Source of the DNA: Austropuccinia psidii
Lineage: Eukaryota; Basidiomycota; Pucciniomycetes; Pucciniales; Sphaerophragmiaceae
Reading direction: 5' to 3'
Assembly (NCBI GenBank): GCA_023105745.1
Contig: JALGQZ010000004.1
Span: 39,136,437-39,200,436, forward strand
DNA: 64,000 bases
The number at the start of each line of letters is the position of its first letter. The stretch's first letter is position 1. The translations under genes were made by a program, and so were the position numbers. This document shows, in pieces, positions 23,570-34,722 of the stretch. The notes under the pieces are model-generated. The model did no database searches. It was not told where the DNA came from and worked only from the letters and a program-made list of their open reading frames with translations.

Positions 23570-24925
23570 ATGGCCGACCAAAAGCAAATATCGTTTCCTC
23601 GCAAAACTCTGATGGATCTTCCTGTCGAACTTTTGCTCAACATATTGGCGTATCTTCCCATTCAGGCTGACTCCACACGCACCAAAACCAAACTGCGTCC
23701 CCCATCGTCGATCAATACCTTCAAAATCCTCAGGCTGACCTCACCGTTTTTTGCAAGGCTGTTGGCGCCTGTGTTGTTAGACGCCGTGCATTTGCAGACG
23801 GATACTTCCGCAAGAAGTTTTCTCGAGTGGTGTAAACATGACTTTTATAAGGCCAACAGGCCAAAGGTTCGACGGCTCACTATCAAGAATCTTGGTCCAC
23901 GCGCTATCTCGCCAAGTCCCCCAGTTATTTCCTACGCTGTTTTCGAAGACATCTTGGAAGCCCTGGCACCGGAGCTTCATCAATTGAAAGTTGGATTTTC
24001 AAACTGCTTTCAATTTTCGCACAAACTATTAACCCACTTCAAACGAGCGAACCAACTCTCCGTCCTTCATTTGCAGTCAAGTTCCTCACATCCTCAAGTT
24101 ATCTCCCAGCAGTCATCTGAAGTGTTAGCGCCACCTTATCTTCCACAACTGTACGACCCACATCAATTGTTTACCGCACTGGCCTCCCTACCAAACTTAG
24201 TGCAGTTAGATCTCAACGATTGTCTGGACTACTGCTCTCCCCTCACCTTCTACAGTGCTTTTAATTCCCTGCCACCTATCCGGCATTTGATAGTCAACGT
24301 CAAGTGCGAGCATCTATCTTTTTCCAGCAGTAGGCACATGACTCTTCGCCATCTTTGCGCCACAATTTCCGACTCCTTAAAAGTGCTCGAGATCAGGGGT
24401 GCCCGGTACAATCCCGCCAAATTCGTTCAAGTTTTAGCAACGGTACAGCAAGGTTTAGAAGCCCTTTCTCTCAGTAATATATCCTTGGTTGAGCATTGTA
24501 ACAGATTGGAATTTTCACGCCTACGAACTCTTCAACTAAACGATTCACGCTATTTGTCTGATGACGCTTTTCATTCCGGAATGTTCCAACAGCTGGTGAC
24601 CTTGCTTATTCGAACATGGAACGTAATAGACGAGCCTCTCGTCATTCCTCTTGGAAGGCTAACAAAGCTTCGTAGAGTGATCTTGACCCACGCAACTCAA
24701 TCCTCTCCCGACACTATTGTTCTATCCAAAGCGTGCCAGGCCTCGAACGTCGATTGCTTGTTAACAAACCAATCCGTCGAGTTAATTGACATGTGGGTGA
24801 GTACAGGCCGATCTCCTTTCTTTTCAGTCGTGGAAATCAACGTGTCTTTTGCCGAAAATGTCTTGTCCTTTTGTTAGGCGCTTGATGCTTCAGAACCTCA
24901 ACCACCTTTTTTCGAGCAATGTTAA
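23570..24925 (+). CDS. F-box protein with degenerate leucine-rich repeats
   Basis: The start is the ATG at 23570 in good context (GCCATGG). Residues about 14-60 form an F-box (LMDLPVELLLNILAYLP, then FKILRLTSPFFARLLAP). The remainder is Leu-rich in LRR-like spacing (LPNLVQLDLNDCLDY; LEALSLSNIS; LRTLQLNDSRYLSDDAF). F-box proteins hold substrates for SCF (Skp1-cullin) ubiquitin ligases; the substrate here is unknown. Exon 1 ends at 24796 (GACATGTGG). A GTGAGT donor at 24797 and TTTTGTTAG acceptor at 24876-24877 give an 81-nt phase-0 intron. Exon 2 (24878-24925) adds 15 residues ending FFEQC. Without splicing the frame would stop at 24875-24877. Product about 424 aa. No breaks seen; one of two apparently intact host genes here. 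Confidence 0.82.
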
Positions 24926-26101
24926 TAATCTGGGTCCGCAACACCATTGAAGAAATGTCCAGTTGCTCACAATCGAAACTAACTTAAATAGTCACTTTGC
25001 TAACTTCCACCGGCTTCCCAGGCCTTTTTGTACTTTGTTTCGCCTTTCTAATAAACCTAATCATGTGCCCACCATAGTTTGTCGACATCCTTGCACTCTT
25101 TTTTCTTGGGCTGTTTGTTCACAACCTTGTTGAGTTTACGGTATAAAACATACGAGTATATAAATAGTTTTTTACATCATTACATTCCTAAAGCCTGCAT
25201 GCTATGTGCAAACCTAGTCTATTTGACATGCTCGCCCCGACCCATACTAAGTCTCATGGTACATATAGTGGCCTGCCGCTTATGTCGCTACGTTTTTTTA
25301 CTTCTAAACCAGAGCTAGTGGGCATCCCATTGTGAACAGCGACCCCAAAAACTACTGTAATATCAAATCTAAAAACAGGCCAAGATGCACGGCCTTTTCT
25401 AAGGTAGCTTTGCCTGCCACAAGCTTATTATGTTCACTTATTAAAGAAAACAAAAGGGGCAATTTTTCTTTCAAATACAAGCATCACTACTACGACATTG
25501 GTAGACACTTTCCTGCATAAAGATGTGTCCAGCTGATATTATCACTAGCTGAAAGGTTTGTAAAGAAATATTAGCACAACTTTTTTGCGATTTAGCAGGC
25601 AGGAGCTCTTGAAATATTATTTATTACTAGTCATTGAAAACTGAAGGTTTAGGACAAGAAAAAATCTACAGACATTTAGTCTAATGAAAATATAGAATTG
25701 ATTGAAAGAAGTAACGATTCAACTGGTTTTCTTTTATTATACTTAATATGTACAGAGTAATCTTTTTATTTATTTTCTAAAACAAATGAATCTTTTTTAA
25801 AAGCGTCAAAATAAAAATAAAAATAATTATTCAATATTCATGCAAATATGATTAAAAGACAACATAATGATAATAGCAATATCATATTGTATTACTGTAC
25901 TTTATAACCCATTACCAAAATAATTTACATTTTTTTTTAAAAAAAATTGAATTTAATAGATTTAAAAATTTCCAAAAAAGGAGTTTTATTTAATGAAATC
26001 TAACTTGACATATATCCAAATAGATGTCATTTAAATATTTAATATTTGAAAAATATGTGTTAGTTAATGAAATCCTACTAAAGATTTAAAGATGAAGGGC
26101 C
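24926..26101 (+). other. 3' flank of the F-box gene
   Basis: AATAAA at 25050-25055, about 125 nt after the stop codon, is a plausible polyadenylation signal. Beyond about 25550 the sequence becomes AT-rich with no gene. TGTACAGAGTAATC at 25749-25762 recurs with one change downstream of PRP40. ORFs at 25079-25520 have no recognisable features. Confidence 0.4.
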
Positions 26102-26393
26102 TGTTCTGTGCGCGCGAAAATAAATTGACTGACTCCAAATAACTTTTTGGAAAAGTTACTTATGATTTTAGGAAATGACGGGTTCCAAAGTAATAAGCGA
26201 GATTATAAGTGACTTTTTTGGGGGGGGCGTGTAGACGAAAATATAAAAAATCAATAAAAATAAAAATAAGAGTAACAAACTCCCCCAAAGACAGGTTCTT
26301 CTTTGGGGGATCTAATTGATTATATATTTATCGACAACTGCGCCGCATTTACTGTATGTTTTTGTGAATATGCATAACGTTCAATATTCAACA
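26102..26393 (-). mobile_element. LTR of a Ty1/copia element (292 bp)
   Basis: In element orientation it starts TGTTGAATATTG and ends CAGAACA, i.e. TGTT...AACA ends. It is preceded by a polypurine tract TGTGGGGGGGAG (plus-strand C-run 26394-26405). Directly upstream lies the end of a copia RNase H. It contains a perfect hairpin TCCCCCAAAG / CTTTGGGGGA (26281-26310). No second LTR was found to the right, so this is a truncated element. Confidence 0.7.
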
Positions 26394-26416
26394 CTCCCCC
26401 CCACAAAAGCAAACCT

Positions 26417-26598
26417 TCAGGTATTAATTCCCTTTTTAAAAGATTGAACTTTGTTTGCTCCCAAATTTTTTGTAAAAATGTCAGCCAGCTGATCCATCGA
26501 CCTAACCCATGATAGCATCACCTTCTCATTAGTACCACCTGAATTAATTGATTGTAAAATATTTATCAATTGGTCTTTCAACCAAGCTGAAGAAGAAA
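26417..26598 (-). pseudogene. Ty1/copia RNase H C-terminus
   Basis: The minus-strand frame reads WLKDQLINILQS...EKVMLSWVRSMDQLADIFTKNLGA, ending GINT and TGA at 26417-26419. The DQLADIFTK motif is a characteristic C-terminus of Ty1/copia Pol (RNase H). It lies immediately before the polypurine tract and LTR, as expected. The upstream (rightward) part of the element is missing: sequence from about 26600 is unrelated AT-rich DNA, so this is a 5'-truncated relic. Confidence 0.8.
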
Positions 26599-26995
26599 AT
26601 CTAGAAATAAATTCTGATAAATAGAAAGCTTACAGAATAATTCAATTTTTATTCACTGATCCCACAAATAAAGAGCTTTTTTTCAAAAAAACTCTTTCAA
26701 AATAAATAAGTAGTGTATTTTTTTGAGCACTTTCTCCCTAAAATTTGAGAAATATTAGCTTTTCCTTTTGATAAAAAATTCTTAAAGAGTATTTTTGGGG
26801 ACTCATGAGGCACCAAGGAGCTCAAAAGCAAAAAGGTGTAAACAAGGAAAGAGCTTTAAAATAAACTTAACATTTCATATATGAAATATTTTAATTTTCC
26901 CGACTATTATATTTTCTTACAAAACACCTCATTTTTGTTTCACTTCCCTATGCATTTTTTTTACCTTTCCTTTTGTCAAATGTTGAACAGATTTG

Positions 26996-27206
26996 TAGCT
27001 ATATTGAAAAAACTGTGTAATCACTGCGTAATAATAGTGAAACAATTTTGTAATAATAGCTAAACAATCCTGTAATAATAGTGGGAAAAAAATCAATAAT
27101 GGTAAAAACATTTTGTCATAATAGTCAAGCAACTTTTTAATAATAGTGAAAAAATTGTGTAATACTGGAGAGGAAATTGTTTAATAATAGTGAAACAGTT
27201 TTGTAA
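26996..27206. repeat. 21-23 bp minisatellite
   Basis: The phrase TAATAATAGTGAAACAATTTTG and variants repeat about nine times with spacing of roughly 21-23 bp (GTAATAATAG at 27030, 27050 and 27072; then AATAATGG, CATAATAG, TTAATAATAG twice). Units are diverged. Confidence 0.75.
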
Positions 27207-28310
27207 CAATTACCAAATTTTCAGAAAGATCCTTATTTTTGAAAAAAAGAAATTGTGGAGAAATATTTTTCTAAAAAAAGATTCTCTCAAAAAAAACTTG
27301 TTTTGTGTAAAAACATTTTGCTTCTGAATGAGAAATCTTTTTGTCTGAAAAATATTTCTTTAAAACACATTCCTCTCTTTTCTAAAAAGAAAAATTTTTT
27401 TATGAAAAAGAATATTTCATTTTTTTTTTTGAAAAAAGGAAAAAAAGTTTAAGGCCACTTTCTTTTCCAAAAGGATATTTTATGAAAAGAATTTTTTATG
27501 AAAGACTTTCTTTGTGAAAAGGAAATATTTTTTATGAGAAAAGAATATTTTTGAAAATATGAATATTCTGTGAGAAAAGAAATATTTTTAAAAGAATTTT
27601 TTTTCTATAAAAAAAATAATTTAAAAATGTTCTTTGAGTGAGAAAAAAAAGTTTGAAATTGAAATATTTAAAAGGAACTTGTTTTTTGGAGTAACACAAT
27701 TTTGTTTCTACATCAGAAAATTATTCCAAAAGAAATTCTTCTATTTGAAAGAAAATTTTTAAAGATGTTTTTTGTGAAGATAAAAAAATAAAAAAAATGT
27801 GTTTTTGTGGAAAAAAAATTAAAAAAAATATTGTGGTAAAAAAAAGAAGAAAATCTTTCCAACATAATTTTTTTTTTTTGTCACAAATCACTTGTTGTAA
27901 ATGTTCAACATTACATAGATACTATTCTTCTTTAGAAAGGAGGATACCTATTTCAAATAACCACCTAAATCTTGAGTATTTCTTGAGAATTGTGTTGATA
28001 TTTTAATGAAAAATTTTCGAGTTGAAACTGTGATGAAGAGGATACCCAAACATTGAAAAAGTTCCAATTTGAAGTTAATAAATCTCAATTTTTTTGCAAC
28101 ATTTTATTTACAAAAATAGAATTTTAACTTTTTCTTTGAAAAATTAATTTGTGTTTAAGGAGGAAAAAAATTCTACAGAAAATAGTTTTTTATCCAATAG
28201 AATATTTTGCCACCAAAAATTATTTCTTTTTGAAAAACATTATATTTTCACAGAAAACCCATTTTCCACAATAAAACCCTCTCTTAATCAAAAGTTAAGT
28301 TATTCTCCTG
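27207..28310. repeat. Low-complexity A/T-rich stretch with GAAAAGAATATTT-like words
   Basis: Words such as GAAAAGAATATTTT, TTTTTATGAAAAG and GAAATATTT recur irregularly from about 27240 to 27840. The open frames here are Lys/Phe/Asn artefacts of composition. No gene seen. Confidence 0.6.
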
Positions 28311-29120
28311 GACATTTTCAGCCTGTGACTCAAAACCAGAGCACAGACATGATAGCCAAATATCATAAACCAATGGTAAATCTAAGATACCACCAAAACA
28401 TGGAGCTGAGCCAAACCAGCTCAAAAGGTATCAAAAGAAAGAGGAAAATAACCTCTTTCCAAATATACAAGTCCCATCATCATAGGAAAAAGAATAAAAA
28501 AGTTGTTGCTGAGCATAAACCTTAATTTTCACCTCTCATCTGAAGTCCAGAGGAAGAGGCTTAACCCCAGAAAATAGGTATTCAAATTTAATCTCTCAGT
28601 CAGGGATATCCAATGGTACTAGCCAAATTGAGCTAAAACCAAAATTACAGAAGTTATGGCCAAAATAAGGTCAAATAAGAGTGAACAAAATATTCACCTC
28701 CCATCTAACCTCTACAATTTTAGTGTGAGATACCTAAAGTGGCTTTTTTGGAAAGAGCACAATCAGGGCTATCTGATGGTGCCTTTCATTTTCTCATATC
28801 TCATCTAGATGAAAATTCATGGAGCAAACAAGCTCCATACAGATATTGAGAAAATCATATATCTGAATAACAAAATTTGTACATGGCATAACTTTGCCAT
28901 ATGTAATGTTACCCATACCAAATGAGGTACCATTGTTTATATCACATACAGGGCTACACAATGAACCAACTTTGAGCTTAATATCTCAAAAAATGACAAA
29001 TTTGTAGCAGTTTTAAGGTTAAAATCCCATAATTGGGCCAATACACCTTTTCTGTGGGATAATATCCCATAACCATGATTATGAGGTGTCAAACAGACTA
29101 AGAAGCTTGTTTATAATTCA

Positions 29121-29163
29121 CACTACATGCATATGCATGTAGATACCCATGTCATCGTCACCC
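29121..29163 (+). repeat. Left terminal inverted repeat of the CACTA element
   Basis: It starts CACTAC, the signature that names the superfamily, and ends ATCGTCACCC. It pairs with 34680-34722. Confidence 0.88.
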
Positions 29164-29448
29164 AGGGGATGTGCAGTATTTGCGCAGCTGATTGCACTCC
29201 CCTGTCTGATCGTCATTATACCTCTTTCCATTGTCATCTTATGACCAACTTGGTTTTTTTTACTCACCTGATGTGTTACTCTCTTTTTCTTCATAACCAC
29301 AATCCTTTTTACCCATCTCCATTTTTTGGGATACTCAAAATTTTTCATTCAGCGCTTTTTTCACTTACGTCAAATCTTTTTCTACCTTTTTAACCCAATT
29401 CGACTCTTTTGTGATTCGTCAACCTTTCTCTTTCTAAATAGTCACAAC

Positions 29449-32342
29449 ATGGAACATTGTCTTTGTCGCAAATTTTCTACTCATATTTGGATTGATTCAA
29501 GTGGAACAACCCAGAAAGGCCGCCTTTTATCAAGCCGGAATAGACGCAAACATCTCTGCCATGATTACTCCCAATCAACTACCCCACCCATTGATAAACA
29601 ATACAAGGAGTCATCAGAATCATTGATGTCACTCACTGATGGCTCAGAAGATGAAGACTCAAGTGATAATCATTCCAATGAATTGGCTTTAGAGGTGCAA
29701 AACAAGTTGACTGGTGAGCATTTTTCTTTTACAAAAAAGTCTTTTTGATGATCATACTAACCTCTTTGTATCCCAGTCATTGTTTCTCTTTTCATCTGCT
29801 GGCTCCATCTAATTTGTTCTTGCAGCCTGGAGACATGTCGCATTGTGCATCAGTTCATAATGGTCATTATAGCTGTTGCTCAACAGAATAATTCTCAAGA
29901 CAATCAATTTCCAAAGGATGTCCAAACGATGTCAAAAATTTTGTGTATTCAGCCACTACTAAAGCAGCTCATATGTTGTGAAACCTGCTATAGCTTATAC
30001 AAAGGTTCAAACACTCCACTTTACTGTACCTATCAACCTTTTTCAAAAACTCTGATTTGTAACACTCCTCTATTCCAAGTAAAAACCCCCTTAAGTGCCC
30101 TACAAACCCAAGGTCTCAGTCTCAGTAGCTCATTAAGATATAGAAGCCACAATCCCTCAACTATTCATTATCCGAGAGCCATTTACTACACCCAAGACAT
30201 CCTTGAATGGGTTAAATGGTTATTGGGACTACCAACGATTGAAATAGAGATTACAAAATGGAAGAACAAACTTGCAACACTTCCACATGTTAATGACGTT
30301 CAGCAAGCACAAGCATGGAAGAAGCTCCAAAGGACTAAACATAATGGCAATGAATCAAGCAGGATATGCCTCACCTTTTTGCTTTTCATTGATTGGCTTA
30401 ATCCAAGGGGAAATAAGCAAGCTGGTAAGCAGGAATCGATGGGCCTAATTTTGCTTACTTGCCTGAATCTACCCCCAAAGCTGCGTCACAAGCCGGCCTA
30501 TTCACTTGTTTTTGGTATAATCCCTGGTCCAAATTCGCCCAACACTGTCATGATTTCCAAAATACTCAAACATCTTATTGCTCAATTATTGGAATTGAAG
30601 GATGGTGTGCACATTCCAATGTTTTTATACCCATATGGCAAGTACATTTACCTACAGCTCTTACCATTAATTGGAGATTTGGTTGCTGTTCACAAAGCTT
30701 CAGGGGTGGCATCTCATTTGGCCAATCACTTCTGCCCCTGGTGCATTGCTCAACTCCCAGATCTACAGCTAATGAGACAGGGGGAAATGAGGAATGGGTT
30801 AGACATTTTGAAAGCAGCTAAAGACTGGAAAGATTTGAAGACATTGAGTGAGAAAAATGAATTCCGCAAGAAGACAGGCATTTGGTGGTCTGAGTTGAAT
30901 AACTTACCATACCGGAATCCAAACATGCATCTTGCATTGGGTATCCTTCACAATTGGCTAGAAGGAGGTTTGGCTGAACATTTCACGTTTTGCTGGGGCT
31001 TTCAAGATGAAATGCAAGAGAAAAAAAGGGGGTTAAAAGAAGAGACCAGGAAGAAGAAGAAGTGATGCTTGAACAACCACAAAGAAGATGAATTGGGTCA
31101 AGAAAGTGATGGGTCACAAATTGAAGATGATTTTCTGCTAGGTCAGGGTGTGGGTGGGGGACTCTTTACAGCGGATGATATCAAAAGGTTCCAGTATTTA
31201 TTGGAAGACTTGGTGCTTCCAACAGGTATAGGAAAGCTACCCAAGACACTGGGTGCCGCTGAAAATGGGAGGCTTAAAGAATCCGATTGGCTAACCTTAT
31301 TTACACTGGTTATCCCATTAATAATTTTGGAAATGTTTTTTGAAGGTCAAGAAGCAATCTCACCGAAATCGAATTGAGCTCTATTCCTCCAAAACACTGG
31401 TGATTTGGTTCAGTGCACAAGAATAGCTTTTACCAAAGTTGTGAGGGAAGGCCATGCAGGGCGGTTTGCAAATGTGTATTCAAGATATACCCAATCATCA
31501 AGAATATTATTCAACAATCCAATCATCATTACGCACTACACATCCCACTACATCTCAAGCTTTGGGGACCATTATTTGGGGTGGCCGAGTTTGCTGGTGA
31601 GAGGTTAATTGGCATGTTACAAAAGAATCCAACAAATCATTGCACAACTAAGTTGTTAATCTGAACTTTTGGGAATACTAACCAAGTTTAGATGATCTGA
31701 ACAGGGGAAATTCATGGCACACTAATGCAGAGGGTCAATGGAATGCAAAGGCTATTGGCAGGGCACCCAGAGATCAAGGAAATTGTCAATGAGGAAAGAA
31801 CACGTAAAAACGATGGCAAGTATAATATGAAGGAAATGTAGAAAGGAGTATATGCAGAATTGACGGAAATGCTCCAAAGTGAAGGGGTGAAATTCCGTTT
31901 TTGGAACAATTTCCCCCACCCTCTTGGCTCCTTCATCCTTTCACGTTTTGCTCGGCAGGTTCCCTTCACAAAGTACGATGACAAACAAGTATCAACAATG
32001 CCCCCAAACAACGTTATCTTTTTCAAGCACTCTGGTAATCTGAAGTATGCCATGGTGAAGGGTATCTTTGAGTTCCAAGGGGCAAGTGGTAAGAAGGAGG
32101 TTGTAATCCATCTGGATCTAATCGCTCCTATCTTTCGGCAGCAAACTTACAAGACGGGGGAGCTCCCCTATTATGCTCAACTTCTTGGTGTTGTTGTGGG
32201 CCAATTTATAATTTCTAACACTGGCCTAATGATCCGTCCATCTCAAGTTCAAGGCAATGAAGCTTACCGCCACTTGCCACCTGAATCTTTTGTAATTTTC
32301 TGCAATGGCATCATCGTCTGCCCACACACTCATCACATTTGA
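29449..32342 (+). pseudogene. Tnp2-like CACTA transposase (frame-broken)
   Basis: It would catalyse cut-and-paste of the element. Candidate exon 1 starts at ATG 29449 (MEHCLCRKFSTHIWID). A GTGAGC donor at 29714 and TTGCAG acceptor ending 29825 are likely, but the joined phase is off by one. The core at 29845-31062 shows FIDWLNPRGNKQAGKQES near 30385, GIIPGPNSP near 30520, GDLVAVHKASGVASH near 30675, FCPWC near 30730 and HNWLEGG near 30950. The Asp and Glu residues in these motifs are candidates for the DDE triad. TGA at 31063-31065 interrupts an acidic/basic linker, the frame stops again at 31377, and the rest continues in another frame: LWGPLFGVAEFAGERLIG near 31560, then 31860-32342. Recognisable as the fungal Tnp2/Plavaka-type group; clearly non-functional as written. 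Confidence 0.85.
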
Positions 32343-32635
32343 AGCCCGCCACCCTTTTCTATTGATCATTCTGACATATATCATTTCACACATGCAGTTG
32401 GTTGAACAATGAATCCTGAACCACAACTTTATACACCTTGCTTTAACAAACTGATTCTCCTCCTGGCCCACATTCCATCACTCCCTCAAACTTCAATGCC
32501 TTCCATTTCCTCCGCCTCACCAGTTTCACTTTCCTCCTCGCTTTTATTATCACTGACACCACTTTCCCCATTATATATAAATTCGTCATCTTCATATGAA
32601 TACTCTCCAGGAGCATACAGTCCATCACTTTCACT

Positions 32636-34307
32636 TTATAAACAATCAGGGATTGCAGCTTCCAGATCAATACTATCCTCGTCATCCACATCTTCACCAC
32701 TTTCCTCCTCTTCAAACTCCTGCAATTCATACGGCTCAACAACAATGTCACAATATTTTTTTGAAAATAACTTGTCAGATATCTTTCCATTGGGGTGTCT
32801 TTTGGGCTTCAAGAAATCTTCAGGGGTAAGCAAAAATGCCACACATTTCAAATCAGCCATTTCCTGCTTTTGTGCATGGTCCAATGTTTTGAACCATTTT
32901 ATGCTGTAAAAATCAATGGGAAGGCCCTTTGGTGGTCTAACTATGCTGTATTCAACAGGGACCTTTGGAAGACAACGTGCGCGCTTGCAATCAATGTTCC
33001 CTTCATTCTTCTTGGCTTGTGCCATAACTTCATCTAATCTACAAAAGAAAATGTTTGCTTTGCGAGAGCGGAACCTCAACGTCTTGATGATGTAAACTTT
33101 TTTCTTTTCATCATATTCATCATCACTGTGTGCTCCTATTTCTTCAATTATTCTTTGATATCGCTTGGGAAATTTATTAACTATAGCATAATCCAACCGG
33201 CAATCACGAAGCTAACCCAAAAAAACATCAGTGAGTTTGCACTTTTTAATAACGTAATCTCAAACTAACCCGTGATCAATTCTTGCTCCACACTTTCTTT
33301 TGTGCTTCCATTTGTAGACTACCATTGACTCATTGCTCACAATCAAATTTGGCTTTCATCACATAGTGGAAAAAATGATCATAAGCCTTTTGGAGCAGGG
33401 AGGATTGCATTAAATACGAATGGTTGAGTGACATATAATCGTATGCCCCGGCCACAGAAATCTGCTGGAATGTGGTGACAGCCACAATCCGACATGCAAC
33501 ATTGTACAGGTTGTCTCGATTCTGGCTTAAATTTGGGCACCAGATTTTTATTCCTAGCCTTGCTAAGGCTCGATGAATAAATGCAACATATGATTTGCTG
33601 AGGTTGGCAATTCCACGTCCAAGTCTGCGCTTTTGGATCTTTTCACAGGCAAGTGTAAGTATAGCATCTTCTTCTACCAGGTTGGGTGCTGATGAGTCTC
33701 TGACAACATTTCCGATATCATCTTCACTAGAAAATTTGCGATAGAATTGCACAAGTGTTTCTTCTTCAGGTGCAGTTGGTACTGCATTCTGCTCAACAAC
33801 ACCCCACAAAACTTTTATATGAACAAACAATGCTTCCTAAAGATAGATAGGTGAGCATAGTCCTTCAAATTATAAATAGAGGTGTCAGCTTACTTTAACT
33901 CCTCGGAAATAGGGTGGAAAATCTGATGTCTGCATCTGCAATGGATTTTGTCTCACAGGCGATTTATTCGTAATCTTTTGCAATGATGAATTCGGGCTGG
34001 GTTTGGGGCTCTTGTGTTGTGGATTACTGGTAGCTTGCGGAGGTTCAGACTTGGAAAGTTGGAATTTCTTCTGGCTGGATGGAGTTTTTGGTACGCATGT
34101 CTCTTTAACCTTCATTCTTACATTGGGCTTTGGTGTAGAATTGCTGTCTTTCATCCTATCAACATCTTCCTTCAGATTATTGATTAAGGATGTGAGGGAT
34201 TGCTGTGATTGGATGAGTGTCGCAAAAATATTCGACACATCATTGGTGGAGGTGGGAAATGTCAGGGTTGGAGCTGAATTGCTGTTGGATGATGGGGTGG
34301 GTTCCAT
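32636..34307 (-). pseudogene. Second, opposite-strand gene of the CACTA element; function unknown
   Basis: Exon 1 (34307-33894, 138 codons) is Ser/Pro/Thr-rich with a short heptad-like helix (LTSLINNLKEDVDRMKD) and ends GVK. A 57-nt phase-0 intron (GTAAGC...TTTAG, 33893-33837) joins exon 2 (33836-about 33270), which is globular-looking (LARLGIKIWCPNLSQNRDNLYN). A second intron (GTTAGT...GTTAG, 33269-33212) joins exon 3 (33211-32636), ending in a very acidic tail (EEEESGEDVDDEDS). Near 33340 the frame must shift: a stop follows FDCEQ, while the adjacent frame reads on as VVYKWKHKRKCGARIDHG. I do not recognise the protein. Position suggests an accessory or DNA-binding factor like the second product of plant CACTA elements, which is inference only. 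Confidence 0.6.
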
Positions 34308-34679
34308 GATTGTGGCAATGAAGTAGTTTGGATGCGATTGAAGAGTAAGGATTGAAAAAAGAAGATATTAATTAACAAATAGAAAAGGGTGCTTATGAGG
34401 TACAAAGATTTCCTGAAACAATGTCCAGTATATATATACAATTGTCAGATGTGTACGAGCAACCATGACATGTATGTTGAGTTTAATACTCAAGGGTTAC
34501 ACTGTCCTATGGACTTAGGGGAGGGCATGGCAAGGGAGACCCGGATTGTAGCCTAGGTAATGATGATTACCAACAACAAGCACAACAAATCACCTCATAT
34601 TTGAGATGACGATGTTAAGAGCCCACTTGACTATGGCACTGACGGTTGAGGTCACACCTGTACGGTCACTGTATCGTCA

Positions 34680-34722
34680 GGGTGACGATACAGTATCCAT
34701 CGTTATGCATATTCATGTAATG
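34680..34722 (-). repeat. Right terminal inverted repeat of the CACTA element
   Basis: The reverse complement starts CATTAC (C to T relative to the left end) and ends ATCGTCACCC. A perfect hairpin CTGTATCGTCA-GGG-TGACGATACAG spans 34669-34693, overlapping its inner edge. Confidence 0.88.

Larger units (their letters stand above)
29121..34722. mobile_element. CACTA (Tnp2-type, CMC) DNA transposon, 5.6 kb, nested in element S
   Basis: Termini are CACTACATGCATATGCAT (left) and, reverse-complemented, CATTACATGAATATGCAT (right). The 43-bp inverted repeats match at about 30 positions and end with a perfect ATCGTCACCC. A 3-bp target duplication TCA flanks it (29118-29120; 34723-34725). The uninterrupted element S copy keeps the corresponding empty site (ACTTCAATACC, TCA at 48757-48759). 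It carries two convergent genes: a Tnp2-like transposase (+) and a second gene (-). Subterminal ATCGTCA words lie at 29154, 29209, 34607 (inverted), 34673 and 34683 (inverted). Transposase damage makes it non-autonomous now. Confidence 0.92.

Noticed and set aside
27255..28006. Lys/Phe-rich frames in the 27-28 kb stretch
   Set aside because: Low-complexity A/T sequence; no start context, domain or codon signal.
32409..33037. Plus-strand Ser-rich frames opposite the second CACTA gene
   Set aside because: They are complements of the acidic tail and exon 3 of the minus-strand gene.
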